NCBI GenBank assembly: GCA_038530575.1
Contig: JBCBCP010000001.1
Location: 1-64,000, forward strand
Source of the DNA: JBCBCP01 sp038530575
GTDB lineage: Bacteria; Pseudomonadota; Alphaproteobacteria; Rhodobacterales; Rhodobacteraceae
Length of the DNA stretch: 64,000 bases
Reading direction: 5' to 3'
Part shown: in pieces, positions 1-9,178 of the stretch
How positions within the stretch are numbered: position 1 is the stretch's first letter
Layout of the letters: each line of letters opens with the position of its first letter
Program-made: the position numbers and the translations under genes
The notes under the pieces: generated by a model
What the model was told of the DNA's origin: nothing
The model's database searches: none
Seen by the model: only the letters and a program-made list of their open reading frames with translations

Positions 1-570
<570 letters not shown>

Positions 571-671
571 TCCAGTAGAAGGCAGACTTCTACAGATCTT
601 GTCGAAAGCATACATCACAACTTGTGTACGCGACTTGGATTTGGCCCTCGCGGGCCGCAAAGGGTTCTTTT

Positions 672-789
672 GGTTTGGTGATCATAGCGCAAGCAAAACA
701 CCCAGCCCCATCCCGAACCTGGCAGTTAAGTGCTGTAGCGCCGATGGTACTGCGTCTTAAGGCGTGGGAGAGTAGGTCGTTGCCAAACC
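672..789 (+). rRNA. rrf: 5S ribosomal RNA
   Basis: This is a 5S-like segment of about 118 bases whose ends pair (GGTTTGG at 672-678 with CCAAACC at 783-789). It contains the conserved cores CCCATCCCGAACC and GGGAGAGTAGGTCG. It follows the 23S gene after a spacer of about 100 bases, as in an ordinary rrn operon. Exact ends are inferred from the terminal helix. Confidence 0.93.
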
Positions 790-856
790 TAACGAGCCCT
801 TTGATTGATATCTCTCTGCCACGATGAACCAAAACCCTGTCCGAGACACATATTGG

Positions 857-933
<77 letters not shown>

Positions 934-1000
934 AGCCCCTCGATAACGAGGGGCGTCGGCTGGCAGCACATTCGAAGAACGTGCGAGAAGCCAAGTGTGA

Positions 1001-1024
1001 CCGCCCTTTCCGGGCGGTTTTTTT
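1001..1024 (+). terminator. Rho-independent terminator of the rRNA operon
   Basis: A CCGCCC/GGGCGG hairpin with a short loop is followed by an uninterrupted run of seven T. It sits 67 bases after the tRNA and just before rpiB, so it closes the rRNA transcript. Confidence 0.88.
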
Positions 1025-1054
1025 GTGTCTAGAAGGCCCGTAAAGGGGATGCGT

Positions 1055-1495
1055 ATGACCAAAATCGTTCTATCCAGTGACCACGCGGCCATCGATCTGC
1101 GCCTTGCCGTGGGCAACCACATCGAAGCGCGGGGCTTTACTGCGATCGACATCGGCCCGACTACCCCGGAAAGCACCCATTACCCCGACCACGGCGCCGC
1201 AGCGGCGCGCAAAGTGGCCACGGGGGAGGCTGATCTGGGCATTATCCTTTGCGGTACGGGCCAGGGCATCATGATGGCGGCGAACAAGGTGCCCGGCATC
1301 CGTTGCGGCGTGTGCTCTGACACGTTTAGCGCGTCGATGATCCGTGCCCACAACGATGCGAACATGTTGTCCCTCGGGGCTCGCGTCGTGGGCGAGGGGC
1401 TCGCGCTGGCCATCGTCGACGCCTTTCTCGATACGGATTTCGAAGGCGGAAGGCACGGCACGCGGGTCGACATGATCAAAGCGCTGGAACGGTGA
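1055..1495 (+). CDS. rpiB: Ribose-5-phosphate isomerase B
   Basis: A 146-residue RpiB/LacAB-family sugar-phosphate isomerase. It interconverts ribose 5-phosphate and ribulose 5-phosphate in the cytosolic pentose phosphate pathway. Visible marks are the N-terminal SSDHAA segment, the catalytic-cysteine motif ILCGTGQGI and the block DTFSASMIRAHNDANMLSLGARVVG-like region, all diagnostic of type B. Several in-frame starts exist. The ATG at 1055 is preferred because AAAGGGG lies about six bases upstream; the GTG at 1025 falls in the preceding terminator. The stop overlaps the start of the next gene by four bases (GTGA), so the two are probably co-translated. Confidence 0.95.
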   Translation: MTKIVLSSDHAAIDLRLAVGNHIEARGFTAIDIGPTTPESTHYPDHGAAAARKVATGEADLGIILCGTGQGIMMAANKVPGIRCGVCSDTFSASMIRAHNDANMLSLGARVVGEGLALAIVDAFLDTDFEGGRHGTRVDMIKALER

Positions 1496-2262
1496 TCAAA
1501 AAGGCAGCTCTGTTTCTTCTCGTTAGTGTAGCAGTGGCACTGGGATGGGTCCGGTGGGGAACCCCGCCGATGGAGTGGACCACACAGATCAACGGGACAT
1601 GCTGCACGGACATTGCCCATGCTGGCGGGCTTTTGGATGGCGTGCCCTATACGAATTCTCTTGAGGCCTTGGACGCGGCCCGTGCAGCGGGGCGCACTTT
1701 GATCGAGGTTGATCTGCTACAAACGGCCGATGGGCGCATTGTCCTTGCCCATGATTGGGATGCCTATGAAGGGCAAGCTCCGACCTTTGACGTCTATCAA
1801 GCCGATACAAAATTTACCGTGCTAGACTGGGATGGCATGCTGGGTTGGCTCGATAGGTGCCGGGAGTGCCGGATTGTCACAGATCCCAAGATGTCCTTTG
1901 CCGACTTCTGGCCGGTCTTCGAAAGGTCAGTTTCGGACGCGCGCGGCAAGGCGCAGTTCATTCTTCAGGTCTATGACACAAACGAAGCGGCGTTTCTGGA
2001 TCAGGCACGCCCGGGGCAGCCCATGATCCTGACCACCTACCGCATGGACGGGGTAGACGCAGACGCCTTGGCCACGGTGCGCGGAATAACTGGCCTTGCC
2101 GCGATCACGATGCCGATTGACCGTGTTCCTTGGGCGGCCCGCGCCGTTGCGCAGGAGGTAGGCCGCCCCGTCTTCACCCATGGCTACCCGTGGATGATGC
2201 AATCAACATTGTTACTCAAGATCGCGCGCGCATTTGGGGCGCATGGCTTCTACCGTGACTGA
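1492..2262 (+). CDS. Glycerophosphodiester phosphodiesterase-like protein
   Basis: A 256-residue protein with an N-terminal hydrophobic segment (about residues 3-19) that looks like a membrane anchor or signal peptide. A GDPD-like TIM barrel follows. Motifs resembling the family are AHAGG near residue 43, YTNSLEALDAA, IEVDLLQTADGRIVLAHD (acidic and histidine metal/catalytic residues) and VTDPK. Family members hydrolyse glycerophosphodiesters to glycerol 3-phosphate and an alcohol. The RGG of typical enzymes is AGG here, so the substrate is uncertain. Start is GTG at 1492, overlapping the rpiB stop. Confidence 0.75.
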   Translation: MIKKAALFLLVSVAVALGWVRWGTPPMEWTTQINGTCCTDIAHAGGLLDGVPYTNSLEALDAARAAGRTLIEVDLLQTADGRIVLAHDWDAYEGQAPTFDVYQADTKFTVLDWDGMLGWLDRCRECRIVTDPKMSFADFWPVFERSVSDARGKAQFILQVYDTNEAAFLDQARPGQPMILTTYRMDGVDADALATVRGITGLAAITMPIDRVPWAARAVAQEVGRPVFTHGYPWMMQSTLLLKIARAFGAHGFYRD

Positions 2263-2350
2263 GATGCGCAAAATCGGCGATCTGGCTTGACTTCGTCGGG
2301 CTGCGGCGGTGTATCTGCGCCGGATTTATGACCCCTGAAGGGACCTGACA

Positions 2351-4132
2351 ATGCATGCCTATCGCACCCATTCCTGCGCCGATCTGACTTCCGCCAATGT
2401 TGGGGATACTGTGCGCCTGTCAGGCTGGGTGCACCGCATTCGCGACCACGGTGGTGTGCTGTTCATCGACCTGCGCGACCATTTCGGCATGACTCAGGTG
2501 TTGTGCGACCCGGACAGCCCGGTGTTTTCAGAGGTCGAAAAGGTGCGCTCCGAATGGTGCATCCGCATTGATGGCAATGTGAAGGCGCGCGATGCGTCTC
2601 TGGTGAACCCCAAGATCCCTACCGGCGAGATCGAGGTCTTTATCCGCGATATGGAAGTGCTGGGCAGCGCGGCGGAGCTGCCGCTGATGGTCTTTGGCGA
2701 TCAGGAATACCCCGAGGAAACCCGCCTGCGCTACCGCTACCTCGACCTGCGGCGCGAGAAGATGCAGCGGAACATGACCCTGCGCTCGGACGTGGTGTCA
2801 TCGATCCGCAAGCGCATGTGGGACAAGGGATTTCGAGAGTACCAGACGCCCATTATCACCGCGTCCAGCCCCGAGGGTGCGCGCGATTTCCTCGTGCCGT
2901 CGCGTCTGCACCCCGGCAAGTTCTACGCCCTGCCGCAGGCGCCGCAGCAGTTCAAGCAGCTGCTGATGGTGTCGGGCTTTGACAAGTATTTCCAGATTGC
3001 ACCCTGTTTCCGCGATGAGGACCCGCGGGCGGACCGCTCGCCGACCGATTTCTACCAGCTCGATATGGAGATGTCCTTTGTCACCCAGCAGGACGTGTTC
3101 GACACGATCAGTCCGGTGATCGCGGGCGTGTTCGAAGAGTTTGGCGGCGGCCGCAAGGTGGACGCGGCAGAGACGTGGGAGCAGATCAGCTACCGCGACG
3201 CGGCGCTGTGGTACGGCACCGACAAGCCCGACTTGCGCAACCCGATCAAGATGCAGGTGGTGTCCGAGCATTTCGCAGGCTCCGGCTTTGCCATCTTTGC
3301 CAAGCTCTTGGAGCAGGAAGGCACCGAGGTTCGCGCGATCCCGGCCCCCACGGGCGGTAGCCGCAAATTCTGCGACCGGATGGACAAGTTTGCGCGCTCC
3401 GAAGGGCTGCCGGGGATGGGGTATATCTTCTGGCGCGACCAGGGGGATGGCATGGAAGCGGCTGGGCCGCTGGCCAAAAACATCGGGCCGGAGCGGACCG
3501 AGGCGATCCGCCAGCAGCTCGGCCTTGGCGTCGGTGACGCGGCCTTCTTCCTCGCGGGCAAGCCCAAGTCGTTCGAGACGGTCGCGGGCAAGGCGCGCAC
3601 GGTCATTGGGAACGAACTGGGCCTGACGGACACGGACCGCTTTGCCTTTGCGTGGATCGTGGATTTCCCGATCTACGAGGCGGACGAGGAAACCGGCAAG
3701 ATCGACTTTGAGCACAACCCGTTCTCCATGCCGCAGGGCGGGATGGCGGCGCTGGAGGGCGATCCGCTTGCTGTGAAGGGCTTCCAGTATGACCTTGCCT
3801 GCAACGGATATGAGCTGGTCTCTGGCGCGATCCGGAACCACAAGCCCGAGATCATGTTCAAGGCGTTCGAGATCGCTGGCTATGGCGCGGACGAGGTGCG
3901 CAAGCGGTTCGGCGGCATGGTGAACGCGTTCCAATACGGCGCGCCGCCGCACGGGGGCTGCGCGGCGGGCATTGACCGGATCGTGATGCTGCTTGCGGAC
4001 GAGCAGAACATCCGCGAGGTGATCCTCTTCCCGATGAACCAGCGGGCCGAAGACTTGATGATGGACGCCCCGTCTGAACCTGCGCCGGAACAGTTGATGG
4101 AGCTGAACCTGCGCGTGCTGCCGCAGGACTAG
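2351..4132 (+). CDS. aspS: Aspartyl-tRNA synthetase
   Basis: A 593-residue class II synthetase of the bacterial type that charges tRNA-Asp. Order: N-terminal OB-fold anticodon-binding domain (VRLSGWVHRIRDHGGVLFIDLRD, about residues 20-45), the catalytic core with motif 2 (FRDEDPRADRSPTDFYQLDMEMSF), a bacterial insertion domain, and motif 3 near the C terminus (GIDRIVMLLAD). Length matches the family. The ATG at 2351 follows a weak purine-rich site. A poor sigma70-like TTGACT at 2287 lies in the 88-base gap before it. Confidence 0.97.
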   Translation: MHAYRTHSCADLTSANVGDTVRLSGWVHRIRDHGGVLFIDLRDHFGMTQVLCDPDSPVFSEVEKVRSEWCIRIDGNVKARDASLVNPKIPTGEIEVFIRDMEVLGSAAELPLMVFGDQEYPEETRLRYRYLDLRREKMQRNMTLRSDVVSSIRKRMWDKGFREYQTPIITASSPEGARDFLVPSRLHPGKFYALPQAPQQFKQLLMVSGFDKYFQIAPCFRDEDPRADRSPTDFYQLDMEMSFVTQQDVFDTISPVIAGVFEEFGGGRKVDAAETWEQISYRDAALWYGTDKPDLRNPIKMQVVSEHFAGSGFAIFAKLLEQEGTEVRAIPAPTGGSRKFCDRMDKFARSEGLPGMGYIFWRDQGDGMEAAGPLAKNIGPERTEAIRQQLGLGVGDAAFFLAGKPKSFETVAGKARTVIGNELGLTDTDRFAFAWIVDFPIYEADEETGKIDFEHNPFSMPQGGMAALEGDPLAVKGFQYDLACNGYELVSGAIRNHKPEIMFKAFEIAGYGADEVRKRFGGMVNAFQYGAPPHGGCAAGIDRIVMLLADEQNIREVILFPMNQRAEDLMMDAPSEPAPEQLMELNLRVLPQD

Positions 4133-4161
4133 GCGGCTTCCCGCAGGGGGAAACATTTCTC

Positions 4162-4193
4162 CGCCCGCGCCGGTGAAACGGCGCGGGCGTTTT
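4162..4193 (+). terminator. Rho-independent terminator after aspS
   Basis: A perfect 11-bp stem (CGCCCGCGCCG at 4162-4172 with CGGCGCGGGCG at 4179-4189) with loop GTGAAA is followed by four T. It ends aspS and overlaps the spurious TTG start of the next reading frame, which supports the internal GTG start of the DUF1800 gene. Confidence 0.9.
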
Positions 4194-4224
4194 GCTATAT
4201 TGGCCCGAGATCAGGAGGGACGAC

Positions 4225-5610
4225 GTGCGCCAGTTCGATCCGGAATTTGCCGAAATGCGTTTTGGCAGCGGGCTGTCGCCCGTGATCGCGCCGCCGCGGG
4301 ATGCGCAGGCGATGCTTGATGGTCTGACTGCCCCGGACGTGATCGCGCAGGACTATCCGATTCCGACATTCGCGGAGTTCGAGCCGCGCCTGACGGAGAT
4401 GTTCGGCTACCTCCAGATCAAGCGCAAAAACCGGGGCACCGAGCTGGGCAAGCAGGCCGACAAGTCGCGCCGTCTGCTGCAAAAAGCGGCGCGGCAGGAT
4501 ATGGTGCGCTGGCTGGGTGCGTCGATGCTGCGCCGGGCGCACACGCCGTCGGGTTTCTTTGAGCGGCTGACGTATTTCTGGGGCGATCATTTCGCGGCAA
4601 CGGGTAAATCCGGGGGCGTCCGCCGCGCGACCTCACCCTATATCGAAGAGGCGATCCGCCCGCATGTCACGGGCCGCTTTGCGGACATGCTGAAGGCGGC
4701 GGTGACGCATCCGGTGATGTTGGAGTTCCTGGATCAGCACGTCTCCATTGGCCCGAACAGCCGCCGGGCGGAGCGGGTCAAACGGCCTGTGGGCCTGAAC
4801 GAAAACCTCGCCCGAGAGGTGCTTGAGCTGCACACGCTGGGCGTTGGCGCGCCGTACACCCAAGACGATGTCACGCAGCTCGCCGAGTTGCTGACGGGGC
4901 TGAGCTACCACCCGGAAAAGGGCTTTCGCTTCGTCAAGGCGATGGCCGAACCGGGGGCGGAGACGGTGATGGGCAAGACCTATCCCGATGTCATGTCGCT
5001 CGATCCGATCTACGAGGTGCTGGATGATCTGGCCGCGCATCCGGTTACTGCACAGCATCTGGCAAGCAAACTGGCGGTGCATTTCGTGTCCGACACCCCC
5101 GATCCGGCGCTGGTTGATCATGTCGCTGCACGTTTCCGCGATACAGGCGGGGATCTGATGGCGGTCTACGCAGCTTTGCTCGAACATCCCGCTGCCTGGG
5201 TGCGTGAGGGCGCGAATATCAAGACGCCGGTAGAGTTTGTCGGCTCTGCCATGCGGGCGCTGGCGGTGCCGCGGGACAAGATCGAGACGCTGAACGAAGG
5301 GCGGATGCGCAACCTGATCCTGACGCCGATGTCGGTGATGGGCCTGACCTGGCAGAAATTCGCGGGGCCGGATGGCTGGCCAGAGGAAGATGAAAATTGG
5401 CTGTCTCCTGCCGGGCTTGCGGGCCGGGTGCAGTGGGCCATGGGCGCGCCGATCAAGATGGTCGATGATCTGCCGGACCCGCGCGCCTTTGCAGGCACCG
5501 CGCTTGGCGGCGCACTGACCGATGACGTGATCTTTGCCGCGACGGCGGCGGAAAGCCGGGCAGAGGCGATTGGCCTCGTGCTGATGGCCCCCGCGTTTCA
5601 GCGGCGATGA
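4225..5610 (+). CDS. DUF1800 family protein
   Basis: A 461-residue DUF1800 protein. Family marks are the start FDPEFAEMRFGSGLSP, the segment MLRRAHTPSGFFERLTYFWGDHF, and ENLAREVLELHTLGVGAPYTQDDVTQLAELLTG. The biochemical role is unknown; members are nearly always followed by a DUF1501 gene, as here, with the stop overlapping the first possible ATG downstream. No clear signal peptide is visible. The GTG at 4225 is chosen because AGGAGG lies six bases before it and the upstream TTG (4192) is inside a terminator. Confidence 0.88.
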   Translation: MRQFDPEFAEMRFGSGLSPVIAPPRDAQAMLDGLTAPDVIAQDYPIPTFAEFEPRLTEMFGYLQIKRKNRGTELGKQADKSRRLLQKAARQDMVRWLGASMLRRAHTPSGFFERLTYFWGDHFAATGKSGGVRRATSPYIEEAIRPHVTGRFADMLKAAVTHPVMLEFLDQHVSIGPNSRRAERVKRPVGLNENLAREVLELHTLGVGAPYTQDDVTQLAELLTGLSYHPEKGFRFVKAMAEPGAETVMGKTYPDVMSLDPIYEVLDDLAAHPVTAQHLASKLAVHFVSDTPDPALVDHVAARFRDTGGDLMAVYAALLEHPAAWVREGANIKTPVEFVGSAMRALAVPRDKIETLNEGRMRNLILTPMSVMGLTWQKFAGPDGWPEEDENWLSPAGLAGRVQWAMGAPIKMVDDLPDPRAFAGTALGGALTDDVIFAATAAESRAEAIGLVLMAPAFQRR

Positions 5611-5621
5611 GGAGTGATGCG

Positions 5622-6809
5622 ATGAGCCTGTCCCGGCGCGGTTTCCTGAATGGTCTGGTTGGCTGTTCCCTTGCTGCCAGCCCGCTTGTGACCCCGGTGG
5701 CCTTTGCGGCTGCGCCCTGGGACACGCGACTGGTGGTGATCATCCTGCGCGGCGGAGCGGATGGGCTGGACGTGGTGCAGCCCTATGGGGATGCGAACCT
5801 TGCCAGCCTGCGACGCTCGCTTTCGGTTGGGCCCGAACGGGGGGCGAGCGATCTTGACGGGTTCTTTTCGCTGCACCCGGCCCTTGCCCCTCTGATGCCG
5901 ATGTGGGCGCGGGGGCAGCTTGGTTTTGCGCACGCGGTCTCCACCCCTTATCGCGACAAGCGCAGCCATTTTGACGGGCAGGATCTGCTGGAGGCCGGGA
6001 CGGACCGGCTGGACGACGGCGTGCGCGATGGCTGGTTGAACCGGATGCTGCAGGTTTTGCCGGGAGTGCAGGCCGACACGGCCTACGCCATTGGTCTGGG
6101 GCAATTGCAGGTGCTGCATGGCAGCGCGCCCGTGGCCAACTGGTCGCCTGAGGCGGACCTGACGATCAGCCCGCAAGCGCGCCAGCTTCTGGACCTCGTG
6201 ATGGAGCGAGACCCCGCCCTGCATGCGGCCATGGCCGAGGCGCAGGTTCTAGACGAGGATCGCGGCGATATGGGCGATCTGAACAAGCAGATGCGCGTTC
6301 TACGCCGAGGTGACGCACAACATGTGCAGGTGGCCGAGTTCGCGGCCAAGCGGCTGCGGGCAGATGCACGGATTGCGGCGTTTTCGCTCAATGGTTGGGA
6401 CACGCACCGACTGCAGGAATCCTCTTTGAATCGGGCGTTGGGCCGATTGTCCGATACGCTGTTGACGCTGGAAAAGAATTTAGCAGAGACGTGGAAGCGC
6501 ACGGCGGTGATCGCCATGACGGAGTTTGGCCGAACGGCGCGCGAGAATGGAACGCGCGGTACGGACCATGGCACCGGTGGACTTGCTGTGTTGGCGGGCG
6601 GCGCGCTGCGCGGTGGGCGGGTGATCGGCGACTGGCCGGGCCTGTCCGAAGCTGACCTTTACGCGCGGCGCGACCTGATGCCGACGCGCGACGTGCGGGC
6701 GCATGCCGCGTGGATGATGCGGGCCGCAACGGGGCTTGAGCGCTCGGTGCTCGAGCGCACGATCTTTCCGGGGCTCGATATGGGGGATGACCCGGGCCTG
6801 CTTCTCTAG
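5622..6809 (+). CDS. DUF1501 family protein, Tat-exported
   Basis: A 395-residue DUF1501 protein of the alkaline-phosphatase/sulfatase-like fold. It begins MSLSRRGFLNG, a twin-arginine signal with a hydrophobic stretch and an AFA-A cleavage region, so it should be exported folded. Other visible segments are VVIILRGGADGLDVVQPYGD, SHFDGQDLLEAG and MTEFGRTARENGTRGTDHGTGG, typical of the family. The ATG at 5622 is preferred because AGGAG lies seven bases upstream; an ATG at 5607 overlaps the preceding stop. With its DUF1800 partner it likely forms an operon of unknown function. Confidence 0.87.
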   Translation: MSLSRRGFLNGLVGCSLAASPLVTPVAFAAAPWDTRLVVIILRGGADGLDVVQPYGDANLASLRRSLSVGPERGASDLDGFFSLHPALAPLMPMWARGQLGFAHAVSTPYRDKRSHFDGQDLLEAGTDRLDDGVRDGWLNRMLQVLPGVQADTAYAIGLGQLQVLHGSAPVANWSPEADLTISPQARQLLDLVMERDPALHAAMAEAQVLDEDRGDMGDLNKQMRVLRRGDAQHVQVAEFAAKRLRADARIAAFSLNGWDTHRLQESSLNRALGRLSDTLLTLEKNLAETWKRTAVIAMTEFGRTARENGTRGTDHGTGGLAVLAGGALRGGRVIGDWPGLSEADLYARRDLMPTRDVRAHAAWMMRAATGLERSVLERTIFPGLDMGDDPGLLL

Positions 6810-6844
6810 TTGGCCTTGCCGTGCCGAGCCCCTAGGGTCGGGCC

Positions 6845-7558
6845 ATGACGCAAGATCGCACCCTTGGCCCACTTGTTCCCGATTGGACGCCGCCGCCCGC
6901 GCCGGACCATACGCCAATGCACGGGCGCTATGCCGCGCTTGTGCCGCTGAAGGCGGATGCGCATGCGGCGCTGCTCTACCGCGAATTTTCGGGGCATGAT
7001 CACCTGTTTGACTACTTGCCGGACGGCCCCTTTGCCTCGGCCTCGCAGTTTCACCGTTGGGCGCGAGAGGCAGAGCAAAGCCGCGACATGCTGTTCTACG
7101 CCGTGCAGGACCGCGGCAGCCAGCGCTTTGTCGGTGTGCTCAGCTATTTGCGGATCGCGCCCGCGGCCGGGTCCATCGAAGTCGGCAACATCAATTTCAG
7201 CCCTGCCTTGCAACGGACCCGCGCCGCAACGGAGGCAATCTACCTCACAATGGCTTGGGCGTTCGAGGCGGGCTACCGCCGGTTCGAATGGAAGTGCAAC
7301 GCACTCAACATGCCGTCCCGCCGTGCGGCGCAGCGGTTGGGGCTGAGCTATGAGGGGATTTTCCGGCAGGCCGTGGTTATCAAGGGGCGTAACCGGGACA
7401 CGGCGTGGTTTGCCGCTATCGACGCGGAATGGCCCGCGCTGCAAGAAGCCTATCGTCTCTGGCTGGATCCAGCCAATTTTGACGGCAAGGGGCAACAGAT
7501 CGAACGTTTATCGGACCTGACGCGGCTCGTCCGGGTATCAAGCGATCCTGCGCTTTGA
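6845..7558 (+). CDS. GNAT family N-acetyltransferase (RimJ/RimL type)
   Basis: A 237-residue acetyltransferase. The GNAT fold covers about residues 25-200: substrate region YREFSGHDHLFDYLPDGPF, the beta-4 strand GSIEVGNINFSP followed by LQRTRAATEA in the acetyl-CoA binding position, then FEWKCNALNMPSRRAAQRLGLSYEGIFR, a segment shared by RimJ/RimL-like proteins. The acceptor (protein N terminus, antibiotic or metabolite) cannot be told. It starts 35 bases after the DUF1501 gene on the same strand and may share its transcript. Confidence 0.85.
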   Translation: MTQDRTLGPLVPDWTPPPAPDHTPMHGRYAALVPLKADAHAALLYREFSGHDHLFDYLPDGPFASASQFHRWAREAEQSRDMLFYAVQDRGSQRFVGVLSYLRIAPAAGSIEVGNINFSPALQRTRAATEAIYLTMAWAFEAGYRRFEWKCNALNMPSRRAAQRLGLSYEGIFRQAVVIKGRNRDTAWFAAIDAEWPALQEAYRLWLDPANFDGKGQQIERLSDLTRLVRVSSDPAL

Positions 7559-7581
7559 TCCTCTTCCTATGAACTTTGCGC

Positions 7582-7597
7582 CTATACCTTTGGATAG
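7582..7597 (+). promoter_or_regulatory. Candidate operator dyad before the Alg44-like gene
   Basis: The sequence CTATACCTTTGGATAG forms an imperfect dyad 44 bases before the first start of the Alg44-like gene. Read on the opposite strand, the segment at 19719-19734 upstream of the FIST gene matches 14 of its 16 bases. No regulator is known for it. With this much intergenic DNA, a chance match cannot be excluded. Confidence 0.35.
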
Positions 7598-7640
7598 CCG
7601 CGCTGTCCGATTGCCCCTGGTTTAGACCATTCGCGCCACG

Positions 7641-9170
7641 ATGTATGGCAGCGCGCGGCGTTATCTCGGCCGCATTGCAACCAATGGCGGCGCTATGGAA
7701 ATCGTTCACGAAAGCCCAAGTCCAGACCTGAGCTTCACGGTGCGCGCACCACTGACGTTGGTGTGCGATGACGCTGTGCGGCTGCCCATCGCGCAATGGG
7801 GGCTGCACGGGTTTGCCGTGGATGACGGGTGGGCGGTGGTGCCAGGGGCGGGCACATTGGTGATCCCGTTTCAGGGTGTCGACATCGCCTTTCCGGTGCG
7901 GCTGCGGCATGATGTGGACCAGCGGTTTGTCTATTTCGAGGGGCTAACGGGGCGGCAGCGCGAAACGCTTGCCTTGTTCTACCGCAACCTGATGTCGGGC
8001 AAAATGGCCGCCACGCAAGAGGTCATCACCAGCCTGGATACGCCCGTGGACCTTGTCCCGATGGGAGAGACCGAAGAAGAGCAAAAACAGGGCGTGGCGC
8101 GCAAATCCCCGCGCGTTGTGCGGGTTCTGTACAATGCGGCGCTCTATGTCCTGCTGAGTTATTTTGTGTTCGGCATTCTAGGTGGATCGGTCTGGAGCCG
8201 GATCGACACAATCGACATTCAGCACGGTCGGCTTGACGTGCCGATGCACACGTTGATCGCGCCGGATACTGGCGTTGTGAAGGCGCTGCACGTGCGGGCG
8301 GGTCAGGCTGTGAAGGCGGGCGCGCTTTTAGTTGAGGTGACCGATGCCACCCGTGAAGCGGATGTCGCGCGCGCGGCGCTTGAGGTGCAAAGGGCGGACG
8401 CCGCGCTGCACGAGGTGGAAGCCGCGATTGCCGATCTGGAGACCGCGCTGCACCCGGACGTGACGCTTCGGGTGCGGATGGCCAAGGCGGCCCTGCACCA
8501 CATGACATATTTTATCGCATCTTCTTACGAAGACATGCGCCGCCAATGGGTGGAGCTGCGCCGAACAGATCCCGAGGCCGCCCGAGATCTGGATCCGGCG
8601 CGGGTGACGCTGGACCGGCTTCATGCGTTGCGGGCCGTTCGCGTAGCAGAACATGACGCAGCCCAGGATGTGCTGGCGCGTCATGTGCAGAATGCCCGCG
8701 CGCTCAATATCCACGCACAGGCAGACGGACAGGTACGCGATGTGTTTGCCGCGACTGGCAGCGCGGTTCGGGGTGGCACGCCGCTTGTGACCCTGTCAGC
8801 TCAAACTGCGCCGTTTGCAGTTGGCTGGGCCTCGGAACGGCTTGCTGAAACGCTCTATGTCGGCATGCCGGCCTCGGTCGGGTTCAATGTCGCCGGTACG
8901 CGGCACAGTGCGTCCGGCAAGATTGTCGATCTGCGCGCGGGCGAGGATCCGACCCGCCCCGGCGAGTTTGGCATTGTCGTCACGGTGGCCAGCGACGGGT
9001 TCGCTGACGCGCGCGCGCGCGGTGCGTTGACCTCTGGCGCGCCTGTCAACCTCAGCGCCGAAAAGCAGCTTGCCACGCGGGCCCTCGCGGCGGGGCAGGC
9101 CGCGTTTGACTGGGTCTCCGGGCACCTGGCGGCACCGGGGGAACAGACCCTCGCCGCGCGCGCGCGATAG
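7641..9170 (+). CDS. Alg44-like polysaccharide synthase subunit (PilZ-like/HlyD)
   Basis: A 509-residue inner-membrane protein built like Alg44 of alginate producers. A cytoplasmic PilZ-like domain (about 20-135) ends in RFVYFEGLTGRQRETLALFYRNLMSGK. One membrane helix follows (about 167-187). Then comes a periplasmic HlyD-type membrane-fusion region with a biotinyl-lipoyl-like repeat (LIAPDTGVVKALHVRAGQAVKAGALLVEV) and a helical hairpin. The canonical c-di-GMP motifs RxxxR and D/NxSxxG are not recognisable (IAQWGLHGF stands in place of DxSxxG), so allosteric control may be lost or changed. The ATG at 7695 is an alternative start; neither has a strong ribosome site. It lies eight bases before the Alg8-like gene. 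Confidence 0.78.
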   Translation: MYGSARRYLGRIATNGGAMEIVHESPSPDLSFTVRAPLTLVCDDAVRLPIAQWGLHGFAVDDGWAVVPGAGTLVIPFQGVDIAFPVRLRHDVDQRFVYFEGLTGRQRETLALFYRNLMSGKMAATQEVITSLDTPVDLVPMGETEEEQKQGVARKSPRVVRVLYNAALYVLLSYFVFGILGGSVWSRIDTIDIQHGRLDVPMHTLIAPDTGVVKALHVRAGQAVKAGALLVEVTDATREADVARAALEVQRADAALHEVEAAIADLETALHPDVTLRVRMAKAALHHMTYFIASSYEDMRRQWVELRRTDPEAARDLDPARVTLDRLHALRAVRVAEHDAAQDVLARHVQNARALNIHAQADGQVRDVFAATGSAVRGGTPLVTLSAQTAPFAVGWASERLAETLYVGMPASVGFNVAGTRHSASGKIVDLRAGEDPTRPGEFGIVVTVASDGFADARARGALTSGAPVNLSAEKQLATRALAAGQAAFDWVSGHLAAPGEQTLAARAR

Positions 9171-9178
9171 GCGCAGCC

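Noticed and set aside
2798..4156. Long minus-strand frame of 452 codons opposite aspS
   Set aside because: A shadow of aspS produced by high G+C codon use; arginine-rich translation without motifs.
4192..4224. TTG start of the DUF1800 frame
   Set aside because: The TTG overlaps the T run of the aspS terminator; a GTG with AGGAGG lies 33 bases on.
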